A stretch of 64,000 nt of DNA. Origin: Sterolibacterium sp964437515 (GTDB taxonomy: Bacteria > Pseudomonadota > Gammaproteobacteria > Burkholderiales > Rhodocyclaceae). The first letter of the stretch is position 1, and each line of letters opens with the position of its first letter. The DNA lies in assembly GCA_964437515.1 (NCBI GenBank), contig CAYTHB010000007.1:5004-69003 (forward strand), written 5' to 3'. The position numbers and the translations under genes were made by a program. Below are positions 8,806-15,980 of the stretch, piece after piece. The notes under the pieces are model-generated. The model saw nothing but the letters and a program-made list of their open reading frames with translations. It did not search any database and was not told the origin of the DNA.

Positions 8806-9213
8806 TTAATTCCCCTCCTTTGGAGGGGTGCCCGCTAGGGCGGGGTGGTTCTTCAAAAACTCCACCACTCCTTCCATGTTCTGCAAAACATCCTTGGCAG
8901 CAATTCGAATCACGACCAGCCCCAGTTTTTGCAAGTAGTCATCCCGATGAGCATCATTGTTCTCACGTTCGAGATGTAAGACACCATCGACTTCAATCAC
9001 AACGCCTTTTTCGGCACAGAAAAAATCGACGATGTCGACGATGTAATTGCCGATAATTTTCTGGCGATCAAAATCCAGTTTGTTGAGCTTTTTGTGTTTG
9101 AGTTGGTTCCACAACAAAGCCTCATGCAGCATGCCTGCTTTGCGAAGTGCCTTGGCACGCTCTTTTAGCGCAGGGTTGAAGGGCAAGGACCTGTAGGCTG
9201 TTGTGTTTCTCAT
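8806..9213 (-). CDS. DUF559 endonuclease-fold protein
   Basis: 135 residues. The core (NYIVDIVDFFCAEKGVVIEVDG, then HRDDYLQKLGLVVIRIAAKDV) matches the DUF559 family, related to Vsr and restriction endonuclease folds: the D...ExD pattern (VDFF, then IEVDG) is the likely metal site. The N-terminal LPFNPALKERAKALRKAGMLHEALLWNQLK is also typical. The last codons (HPALAGTPPKEGN then stop) are encoded by the intergenic repeat itself. Another copy of that repeat lies just before the start, in inverted orientation. The gene sits between two paralogous binding-protein genes in the same orientation. The family's biological role is not established; DNA nicking or association with its flanking repeats is inference. 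Confidence 0.85.
   Translation of the reverse strand: MRNTTAYRSLPFNPALKERAKALRKAGMLHEALLWNQLKHKKLNKLDFDRQKIIGNYIVDIVDFFCAEKGVVIEVDGVLHLERENNDAHRDDYLQKLGLVVIRIAAKDVLQNMEGVVEFLKNHPALAGTPPKEGN
8808..8850. repeat. Left inverted copy of the CCCCTCC/GGAGGGG intergenic repeat
   Basis: AATTCCCCTCC, TTT, GGAGGGGTGCCC, GCTA, GGGCGGGGTGGTT: two nested hairpin-forming parts (CCCCTCC/GGAGGGG and GCCC/GGGC). It carries the DUF559 stop codon and is the mirror of the copy at 9229-9274. Confidence 0.85.
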
Positions 9214-9228
9214 GGGATCATTCCGTTG

Positions 9229-9274
9229 ACCACCCCGTCAGGCTACGCCTGCCACCCCTCCGGAGGAGGGGAAT
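9229..9274. repeat. Right inverted copy of the same repeat
   Basis: ACCACCCCGTCAGGC, TACGCCTGCC, ACCCCTCCGGAGGAGGGGAAT, the inverted counterpart of 8808-8850, lying 15 bases before the DUF559 start. A further copy of the family lies at 20828-20880 after the DedA gene. Confidence 0.85.
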
Positions 9275-9305
9275 GGATGGGTTGCTGAACTCTCTTCATC
9301 TGACG

Positions 9306-9422
9306 GAATGCCCGATATCGCTTGGCAGGATAAATTTCTTTATTGAGTGAAATGCCCGATATCGCCGGGCAGGATCAATTCCCCTCCTCTGGAGGGGTGC
9401 CCGCTAGGGCGGGGTGGTCGCG
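9306..9422. repeat. Repeat cluster overlapping the 3' end of the second binding-protein gene
   Basis: AATGCCCGATATCGC followed by GGCAGGAT occurs twice, 44 bases apart (near 9307 and 9351), and then runs into a complete copy of the CCCCTCC/GGAGGGG repeat (9380-9422). That last copy supplies the stop codon and final codons of the gene at 9404-11188. Confidence 0.8.
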
Positions 9423-11188
9423 ATGTCCATATATAGCCATTCCGCATGCAAAATGGGATGTTTTTTGTAGCCCGTAATCTGCGGGCGGATGAGGCGGGTG
9501 CTTCGGCGGGTGACATGAAGCACCCAGGCGGTATCGGCTTCCATCTGGCGGTTCATCTGCTTGAACAGGCGGTTGCGTTCAGATGAATCCGGGAGGCGGC
9601 GTGACTGCTCGTAGAGGGTATCAAAAGCCTTGGATTCGTAGCAGCCATTGTTGCTTTGACTGCTGTTGGGGCCGTAGAGGAGTTGCATGAAGTTGTCGCC
9701 ATCGGGGTAGTCTGCCGTCCAGGCCGCACCCATCATTTGTACTTTGCAGGACTTGGCGGCTTTGAGGTTGTCGGCAAAATTACTCTTGGGAAACTCGATG
9801 CGAATTCCAATGGTATCGAGCGATTTTTTCCAGAGCTCGTCGAAAGGGCGACTGGCGCCGCTGGCATCTCCTTGCAAATGCAGTACCAGGGGCGCGCCAT
9901 CCGGTAGGGTACGCCAGCCGTCAGCCCCTTTTTTGTAGCCATAGCGATCCAGCAAGGCGTTGGCCAGCGGGGGATCGTAAGGAATGCTGGAGTAATAGGT
10001 CGGGTCGTGGCCGACCACGCCGGAAGGGATGATGGCTTGTGCCTTGATCGCCTGTCTCTGACGGATGACGCGGATTTCTTCATTGACGTTGTAACTCATG
10101 GCAATGGCGCGGCGCAGGGCGATTTTTTCTTTGGTATAGCCACCCACGACAGGATCACGAAAATTGAAGAATGTGTAGGTGATTTCGGGTTCGGTGGCGC
10201 GGTATAAACGGATATTCTCACGCTGGAATACGGGAGCGAGTTCGTCGTTGACCAGGGCTTCACGGATGAATTGTTGAGGCACGTTGACCATGTCGAGTTG
10301 GCCGCCCTTGAAGGCCAGCCAGACGGATTGGGGTTCTTCGATGATGCTGATTTCAACACGCCCAATCTGCGGCATCGTCTTGCCTTGCATGGATTGAATG
10401 ATCGCAGCATCTTCCGGGTCGGATGAGGGTTTGAAGTTCCACGTCAAACCCCGATAGCCCGGATTGGCGATCAGCACGATGCGGTTACGACGTTTCCATT
10501 CGGTGAGCTGGTAAGCCCCTGTTCCGACAGGGTGGGCGATCAGTTCTTTGCCGTAGGTTTCAACAACCTCACGCGCCATCGCGCCAAACGGCGTGTGTGC
10601 CATGATGTAAATGAAATTGTGATCCGCTTCTTTGAGCTGGATGCGCAAGGTATGGCGATCGGGGGCGGTCAGTCCGGCGATGGGTTGATCGTAATCGAAA
10701 TGTCCGGTTTTACTGGCTTGGGTGGCCAGTTCGTCCAGGCCGACGATCTTGTTTTCCAGCATGAACTGCCACGGTGAGCGGTGCTGCGGATCCATGATGC
10801 GTTTGAAGCTGTAGATGAAGTCGGCTGCGACCAACTCGCGTTTCTGTCCCTTGAAGGCAGGGTCGGGCGTGAAGTAAATCCCTTGTTTCAGATGGAAAAT
10901 ATAAGTGCGCCCGTCTTTGCTGATTTCGGGCAGGGTTTCTGCCACCATGGGTACGACCTTGGCAGGGCGTGCCAGGTAATCATAGGTCAACAAGCGTTCG
11001 AAAATGGCTTCATTGACGATGTTGGAATACAAGCTGGCAAAAGCCACGGGATCGAAGCCATCTTCAGCGGCGGGAAAATACAAGTGCAGCGCTTTGGCAG
11101 GATCAGCAGCGGCGCGTGCTGGCTGTGTCGGCATCCATGAGAGGCAGAACAAGGCCATGCATTGCAGAGTCCAAGTCATCAAGCGCAT
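9404..11188 (-). CDS. ABC transporter peptide-binding protein (SBP family 5), copy 2
   Basis: 594 residues with a signal peptide (MRLMTWTLQCMALFCLSWMP, cleavage near ARA). It aligns along its whole length with the product of 6590-8419 (shared blocks AIFERLLTYDYLARPAK, KVRSPYAF/QHRSPWQF, NALLDRYGYKKGADGWR, ADYPDGDNFMQLLYGP, GYKKHPILHAEWLYMDI). It ends DIATTPP, where the paralogue continues with a 15-residue tail; these last codons and the TAG stop lie in an intergenic repeat, so the native C-terminus was probably replaced. It begins 10 bases after the mltD-like stop and may share its transcript. The ligand is unknown; peptides are likely by family. Confidence 0.87.
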   Translation of the reverse strand: MRLMTWTLQCMALFCLSWMPTQPARAAADPAKALHLYFPAAEDGFDPVAFASLYSNIVNEAIFERLLTYDYLARPAKVVPMVAETLPEISKDGRTYIFHLKQGIYFTPDPAFKGQKRELVAADFIYSFKRIMDPQHRSPWQFMLENKIVGLDELATQASKTGHFDYDQPIAGLTAPDRHTLRIQLKEADHNFIYIMAHTPFGAMAREVVETYGKELIAHPVGTGAYQLTEWKRRNRIVLIANPGYRGLTWNFKPSSDPEDAAIIQSMQGKTMPQIGRVEISIIEEPQSVWLAFKGGQLDMVNVPQQFIREALVNDELAPVFQRENIRLYRATEPEITYTFFNFRDPVVGGYTKEKIALRRAIAMSYNVNEEIRVIRQRQAIKAQAIIPSGVVGHDPTYYSSIPYDPPLANALLDRYGYKKGADGWRTLPDGAPLVLHLQGDASGASRPFDELWKKSLDTIGIRIEFPKSNFADNLKAAKSCKVQMMGAAWTADYPDGDNFMQLLYGPNSSQSNNGCYESKAFDTLYEQSRRLPDSSERNRLFKQMNRQMEADTAWVLHVTRRSTRLIRPQITGYKKHPILHAEWLYMDIATTPP

Positions 11189-11198
11189 GGGCGTTGGA

Positions 11199-12965
11199 TT
11201 ACTTCTTGTTTCGTTTTTTTCCAGCAGTAGCGCGTGGTTTGGCTTTGGGCGTTACACGTGCGGATGCTGAGGGTGCGCGATGTGCCTTTGTCGCCTTTTT
11301 TGATTTTGCTTGAGGCGTGGTCTTCGTTTTTGAGGTGCGAACATTCTTACCGGAGGCCGAAGCGTGTTTTGATCGTGCGTTACGTGTGTTTGTCCGGGCA
11401 TTCGATGTTTTAGTGACCGGAGTGGCTTCCTTGGGGGTATCCGCGTCCGAGAGATCTTCCTCTGCCAGTTGCAGATTTTTGCCGGGGACGAGTAAACGAT
11501 TACCCGCACGGACATGAACGCGTGGGCCAATGCTGTTGATTTGTCTGAGACGCGCCAAGCTGAGGCCATATCGGGCGGCGACCTTGTCCAGACGTTCGCC
11601 TTTTTTCAGTGTGTAGGTCGTCCAGTTTGAAAGAGGCTTTTCATCGGCTTCGTGACGTTCCAGATTGTTCAGAAAGGTCTGCACCTTGTCGGCGGGCAGG
11701 ATGATGGGGCTTCCCGTGTTCCCCGGCATGACGGGGCGATTGTAGGAAGGATTCAAGGCCAGAAATTCGTTGAGAGGGACTTCGGCCAGCCGTGCCGCGA
11801 CATCCACGTCGATATTGGCCGTTTTACCGACGGTATCGAAATACGGCTGATTGGGAATGGGATCAAACTTGATGCCAAACAGCCTGGGATTGGCAATGAT
11901 GTTCTTCAAGGCTTGCAATTTGGGTACATATTGACGTGTTTCAGTCGGCATGTTGATGCTGAGATAGTCGGTCGGCAGATGTTTGGCCTGGTTTTTGGCG
12001 ATGGCGCGTGCAACAGCCGCCTCACCCCAGTTATAGGAAGCCAGTGCCAGATGCCAGTCGCCGTGCATCTCGTAGATGTTTTGCAGATAGTCGAGTGCAG
12101 CACCGGTCGAAGCGATGACGTCACGACGCTGATCCTGCCACCAATCCTGCTGCAAACGATAGTTTTTGCCTGTTGAGGGAATGAATTGCCAGAGCCCGGA
12201 AGCACGGGCGGGTGAATACGCCATCGGGTTGTAGGAGCTTTCTACCATGGGCAGTAAAGCCAGTTCGGTGGGCATACCGCGTTTTTCTAGCTCACCCACG
12301 ATATAAAACAGATAACGGCGACTGCGATTGAGGACGGTTTTGAGAAGCTCCGGACGGTTCAGATACCAGGCCTGACGTTCGGCGACCAGGGGACTGTCAA
12401 TATTGGACATTGAAAACCCATTACGTACCCGTTGCCAGAGGTCGTCAGGAGGGGTGATGAGGTCGATGCCATTGAGACGGGGAATATCATCGCGGATTTC
12501 CTGGGGGGACGTGCTGAATATGTAACTGGGCAACAAGGGGGCTTGAGACGGTATCGGCTGTATGGTCGGAGAAGATAAGCCCGTGGATGACGGGGTGATT
12601 TCGATGGAAGAGAGTGGGGGGGGGGTAGAAGGCGTGACAGAAGGCGCGGCAGGCGGCGACGATACGGAGGGCGTGCTGGTGGGGGCGACAGCCTCCGAGG
12701 ACGCAGGCAGCGCGACAATCTCGATTTTGGGTTGGGGTTGGGGTGGCGTAGATGCCGACGAAATGCTAATCGGAACCTTGAAGACCGGGTGAAACGGCAA
12801 GGTGGCACTGTCGGCGGAGGCATGACTCTGGGGTTTTTCGGCCAGTACAGGGGGCGTACAAGACAAGAGGCCGAAAAACAGGCAGCAGAACCGCAGTGAA
12901 GGTGACGTGCGCTTGATGGGCAATTGAGTCGTGGCCCAGTGGGCAGCATCAATAAAGAGGCGCAT
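11199..12965 (-). CDS. mltD: MltD-like membrane-bound lytic murein transglycosylase with LysM
   Basis: 588 residues. An N-terminal export signal (hydrophobic 26-40) contains LLSC at 33-36, a possible lipobox, so it is probably an outer-membrane lipoprotein. Residues about 45-145 are a Pro/Ser/Thr-rich linker. The SLT catalytic domain follows (about 200-360) with the acid Glu242 in LLPMVESSYNP and the motifs SGLWQFIPSTG and ALASYNWGE. One LysM repeat lies near 455-500 (TLKKGERLDKVAARYGLS). The tail of about 85 residues is strongly basic (Lys/Ala/Thr-rich). It cleaves peptidoglycan glycan strands to 1,6-anhydro ends. A run of ten C within codons for T114-P117 lies before the catalytic domain; slippage would switch the protein off. 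Confidence 0.9.
   Translation of the reverse strand: MRLFIDAAHWATTQLPIKRTSPSLRFCCLFFGLLSCTPPVLAEKPQSHASADSATLPFHPVFKVPISISSASTPPQPQPKIEIVALPASSEAVAPTSTPSVSSPPAAPSVTPSTPPPLSSIEITPSSTGLSSPTIQPIPSQAPLLPSYIFSTSPQEIRDDIPRLNGIDLITPPDDLWQRVRNGFSMSNIDSPLVAERQAWYLNRPELLKTVLNRSRRYLFYIVGELEKRGMPTELALLPMVESSYNPMAYSPARASGLWQFIPSTGKNYRLQQDWWQDQRRDVIASTGAALDYLQNIYEMHGDWHLALASYNWGEAAVARAIAKNQAKHLPTDYLSINMPTETRQYVPKLQALKNIIANPRLFGIKFDPIPNQPYFDTVGKTANIDVDVAARLAEVPLNEFLALNPSYNRPVMPGNTGSPIILPADKVQTFLNNLERHEADEKPLSNWTTYTLKKGERLDKVAARYGLSLARLRQINSIGPRVHVRAGNRLLVPGKNLQLAEEDLSDADTPKEATPVTKTSNARTNTRNARSKHASASGKNVRTSKTKTTPQAKSKKATKAHRAPSASARVTPKAKPRATAGKKRNKK
12616..12625 (-). repeat. Ten-base homopolymer (poly-C on the coding strand) inside mltD
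   Basis: The plus strand shows GGGGGGGGGG between AGAGT and TAGAAG; on the coding strand it spans ACC CCC CCC CCA. Gain or loss of one base would shift the frame before the catalytic domain. Confidence 0.9.
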
Positions 12966-13260
12966 CTTAGCGAAATGTGGCAGTCAGCGTCAATCGGTCA
13001 ATCATGGATGTGCCATTGGACAGCAGGGGGAGCATTCACTGGTATGGACATGCTTCGCACGCGATGTGAAGTTTGCTGAGATGGAAGGCTGGGTATAAGG
13101 TTCCCGGAAAGCGTGATATTTTTCACGAACCGATTGACGATGAAGGATGTTGCATGGTACAAAACAACCGTTTGAATCAGGGTCTGCTTTGATCTGCAGG
13201 AAAGGCGCGTGTTACCTTTCTGCTTTTGTCTGTCGTGCTGCATTTTCTGGGGGTAAGGAA

Positions 13261-14250
13261 ATGAAGGTATTGTTCAGAAGATTCGTTCGTCACGGGCTTA
13301 CTGTGCTGGTTTATTGTGCGACCAGTCTTTCCGCAGGGACGTGGGTTCCTGTCGCGCACGCGGCCGATGCCGGTTATACGGCGACAAAGTATCCGATCAT
13401 CATGGTGCATGGCTTGCTGGGCTTTGATAGCGTCATGAATGGCTTCATTGATTACTGGTACAAAATTGTTCCGGATTTGCGGGCGGGTGGGACGCAGGTG
13501 TACGTGGCCGAGGTCTCCGGGTTGAACACGACGGAGGAGCGGGGCGAGCAACTGGTGAAGCAGATACAGTACGTCATGGCGGTGACGGGTGCGGAAAAGG
13601 TGCATTTGATCGGCCATTCGCATGGTGGCCCGACCATACGCTATGCCGCCGGGGTGATGCCCACTGCCGTGGCATCGGTGTCGACCGTGGCGGGTTTGAA
13701 TGCACGCGGTCAGCCTTTGGCCGATCTGGTGCCGCTCATACAGAACACATTCATTGGCAAGATCATGAAGACGGCGATGGAAGGTCTGGCGAATCTCATT
13801 GATTTTCTTTCGGGCAAGAAAAATGCGCCCGAGGATGCCTTCAAGGCGTTTGGCGCATTGAGCACCCAGGGTATGAATGCATTCAACGCAAGTTTTCCAG
13901 CAGGCTTGCCGCCCGCTGATTGTAGTGTCCTGAACGGGCCAGAAGAGGTCAATGGCATCCGTTACTACTCATGGACGGGGAATACGATCTTCACGAATAA
14001 GCGTGATCCAATGGATTATGTATTCGGATTGACCGGCCCGGCGATGCGATTGATGGATCCGAAAGACGGAACACCCAATGACGGGCTGGTTTCTGTGTGT
14101 GCTTCCCGTCTGGGTCGCCAATTGGGTATTTTCAAGATGAATCATCTGGACGAGATTAATCTGTTCTGGGGCTTGGTCGCATCCGATGAAATCAGTCCGG
14201 TCGTGGTTTATCGTGAGCAGGCCAATCGCTTGATGAAATTGGGGCTGTGA
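13261..14250 (+). CDS. Secreted triacylglycerol lipase (family I, foldase-dependent)
   Basis: The start at 13261 has a good ribosome site (GGGGTAAGGA) and begins a signal peptide (MKVLFRRFVRHGLTVLVYCA... AHA); an upstream ATG at 13147 lacks this. The 329-residue protein has the oxyanion segment VHGLLGFD, the nucleophile Ser120 in GHSHGG, Asp274 in NDGLVS and His295 in MNHLDEIN, plus two cysteines (PADCSV and VSVCAS) that form the disulfide of this family. This matches Pseudomonas/Burkholderia LipA lipases, exported by Sec and type II secretion and needing a membrane-anchored foldase, which is encoded next at 14428. The 295 bases upstream hold no gene; no certain promoter was identified there. 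Confidence 0.93.
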   Translation: MKVLFRRFVRHGLTVLVYCATSLSAGTWVPVAHAADAGYTATKYPIIMVHGLLGFDSVMNGFIDYWYKIVPDLRAGGTQVYVAEVSGLNTTEERGEQLVKQIQYVMAVTGAEKVHLIGHSHGGPTIRYAAGVMPTAVASVSTVAGLNARGQPLADLVPLIQNTFIGKIMKTAMEGLANLIDFLSGKKNAPEDAFKAFGALSTQGMNAFNASFPAGLPPADCSVLNGPEEVNGIRYYSWTGNTIFTNKRDPMDYVFGLTGPAMRLMDPKDGTPNDGLVSVCASRLGRQLGIFKMNHLDEINLFWGLVASDEISPVVVYREQANRLMKLGL

Positions 14251-14259
14251 GCGTCGTTC

Positions 14260-14413
14260 TAACGATCATGGTGATCATCTCCACCCGCAGAGGATGAAAC
14301 AAACGTTACCCGATACGCCCACCCCACCCATCCGCCCCCTCAAGGGGCGGCTACTGATTGGTTCGCTACGCTCAAAGCTTCAACCCGACTCTGATTTTTG
14401 TATTTCACGCTAA
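14260..14413 (-). repeat. MITE-like repeat, copy 1 (between lipase and foldase)
   Basis: Read on the minus strand it begins TTAGCGTGAAATACAAAAAT, continues with GAGCGTAGCGAACCAATCAG and GCCGCCCCTTGAGGGGGCGG, and ends with TTTCATCCTCTG, GGGTGGAG and CCATGATCGTTA. The same sequence in the same order lies at 48044-48283, where it carries about 75 extra bases in the middle. It contains no gene and separates two genes usually in one operon. Confidence 0.85.
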
Positions 14414-14427
14414 GAAAGATCTGAACG

Positions 14428-15444
14428 ATGCAAAGGGGGCAGTGGAAGCGATTGCTGTTATTGATCGCGCTGGCCGTGGGTTTGGGCATCGTCATTGCCA
14501 GAACGATGCCCCGCCCTCCTGAAAAGGATTCGACGATGGTGACATCATCATCGTCGCCTTCCAGTACGATGGAACACGATGCTGAAGTATCGTCCCGTCA
14601 GCGTGAAGATGCTTTGGCACGTAATGACCATAACAATACCCCATCCTCTACCAATGCCTTGCCGCAGGATATCGGCATACAGCGACTGGACACGGTGCGC
14701 TGGCAGTCTGCCGGAAAACATCCTTTGCTGAATCCCGATCTGATCCGTATTTTCGATCAGCTACTGGGGCGGGGCTTGTCTGAAGACGAGGCGTTGAGCA
14801 TGTTGGCCGCCCGTGTTCCCGCTGAATACTTGGCGCGCGCACAAGTTCTGTTTGAGTATTACCAGCACTATCGGGACGCGTTGAGCCATGTGCAGGTCGC
14901 GTCTAGTGCTGAATCAGGCCGTGCACAGACACTGGAAGCTGTGTTGGCAGAGCGTCGTCGTTTGCAGAAAAAATTCTTTGAACCTGCTGAAGTGATTGGC
15001 TTGTTTGATGATGACAATCGTTATGATGCCTTCACCGTCGAGCGATTGCGTACTGAAGATCGTGCGGATTTGAACCCGGCAGAAAAACAAGCAACGGTGG
15101 AGCGTCTTGTTTCTACCCTGCTGACACCCGAGCAGCAAAAGGTACGTCAGGAAGCCGCACTGCCCACCCGTATCGCGGCACAGAATGCGCGACTGGATCA
15201 GGCTCAAGCCACACCGGAAGAACGACAGGCCGAACGAACCGCTTCCTTTGGCGCGGCAGCAGCGGCGCGACTGGCCGAGGTCGATCGACAACAGGCTGAA
15301 TGGCAGCAACGCATTGCAAGACTGGCGCAGGCCTCGCCGGAAGAGCAGCAAAAAATGCGTGAAACGGCGTTCACTGCCACGGAACGATTACGCATAGATG
15401 GTGCTTTGCGTCTTTATCAAGCACAAGGCGCGATGAAAAAATGA
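14428..15444 (+). CDS. Lipase-specific foldase (lipase chaperone)
   Basis: 338 residues, the usual length for Lif proteins. Residues 9-24 form the single N-terminal membrane anchor (LLLLIALAVGLGIVIA), followed by a Pro/Ser-rich spacer and then an all-alpha periplasmic domain. Family-like segments are visible: NPDLIRIFDQLLGRGLSEDE, PAEYLARAQVLFEYYQHY, and the C-terminal repeat-like EERQAERTASFGAAAAARLAEV. It folds the lipase encoded just upstream in the periplasm before secretion. The pairing is the strongest evidence. Expression as one operon is complicated by the MITE-like insertion in the 177-base gap. Confidence 0.88.
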   Translation: MQRGQWKRLLLLIALAVGLGIVIARTMPRPPEKDSTMVTSSSSPSSTMEHDAEVSSRQREDALARNDHNNTPSSTNALPQDIGIQRLDTVRWQSAGKHPLLNPDLIRIFDQLLGRGLSEDEALSMLAARVPAEYLARAQVLFEYYQHYRDALSHVQVASSAESGRAQTLEAVLAERRRLQKKFFEPAEVIGLFDDDNRYDAFTVERLRTEDRADLNPAEKQATVERLVSTLLTPEQQKVRQEAALPTRIAAQNARLDQAQATPEERQAERTASFGAAAAARLAEVDRQQAEWQQRIARLAQASPEEQQKMRETAFTATERLRIDGALRLYQAQGAMKK

Positions 15445-15500
15445 ATGCCGTGAAGTCATCAAGGCTTTATGGTGGCTTGCCGGATAAGGATTGCGCCGTC

Positions 15501-15550
15501 ATTCTGCGCATCGTCGCAGAATCCATAGACCCTGCGACGATGCGCAGGGT
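15501..15550. repeat. Twin-hairpin REP-like repeat, copy 1
   Basis: ATTCTGCG/CGCAGAAT (15501-15522) and ACCCTGCG/CGCAGGGT (15529-15550) are two perfect 8-bp stems with six-base loops. The sequence recurs at 38973-39015 and in altered form at 49401-49492. The 278 bases between the foldase and hipB hold only this repeat and the hipB leader. Confidence 0.85.
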
Positions 15551-15665
15551 GACCGTGGCATCGCAACAAGGTTATTGCAATCAAACCTTAATTGCCGAGT
15601 GAATAGGTCCATCTCTCAAGGAATGAACAATTTCAGTCGCTCCGCTTACAATACATGCCTTGATG

Positions 15666-15725
15666 TATTGTATACGGTGCATTATGATTTACACAGTTGT
15701 TATGCATTGTATGGGGTGCATTATG
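15666..15725 (+). promoter_or_regulatory. Direct-repeat operator candidate before hipB
   Basis: Two 21-base direct repeats (15666-15686 and 15705-15725) share 18 of 21 positions, core TGCATTATG, 39 bases apart; the second overlaps the hipB start codon. HipB proteins bind their own leader, so autoregulation here is likely but inferred. Confidence 0.55.
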
Positions 15726-15980
15726 GATATGCTTGAGATTGGCCAACGATTACGTACTCAGCGCAAGGTGCAGCACGGCGCATCGCAAGCAGCCATCGGT
15801 GCATCACTCGGGATGAGCCGAGCGACCATCTCGGGAATCGAGAATGGGACGATCCCCGAGATCGGCATCCGCAAGGTGATGGCATTGTGCGACGCCCTTG
15901 GCCTCGAACTGGTCATCCGTCAGAAGCATGTCCGACCGACACTCCAACAACTTCAAGCGGAGCGCGACGGCAATGCTTGA
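15723..15980 (+). CDS. HipB-like antitoxin, XRE family
   Basis: An 85-residue helix-turn-helix protein (MDMLEIGQRLRTQRKVQHGA start). The HTH covers about 20-60: QAAIGASLGMSRATISGIENG. Earlier in-frame ATGs lie in the operator repeats and give an implausible Cys/Met-rich N-terminus. It overlaps the HipA start by eight bases (15973), the normal coupling of these pairs. It should bind DNA and the partner kinase, repressing the operon and neutralising the toxin. Confidence 0.85.
   Translation: MDMLEIGQRLRTQRKVQHGASQAAIGASLGMSRATISGIENGTIPEIGIRKVMALCDALGLELVIRQKHVRPTLQQLQAERDGNA

Noticed and set aside
8449..8840. CRISPR-like array of ~39-42 bp repeats
   Set aside because: Units abut without spacers, decay gradually and match the intergenic repeat family; no cas genes.
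13040..13070. Sigma-54 promoter upstream of the lipase (TGGTATGGACATGCTT)
   Set aside because: The GG-to-GC spacing is nine bases instead of ten, so it does not fit the consensus.
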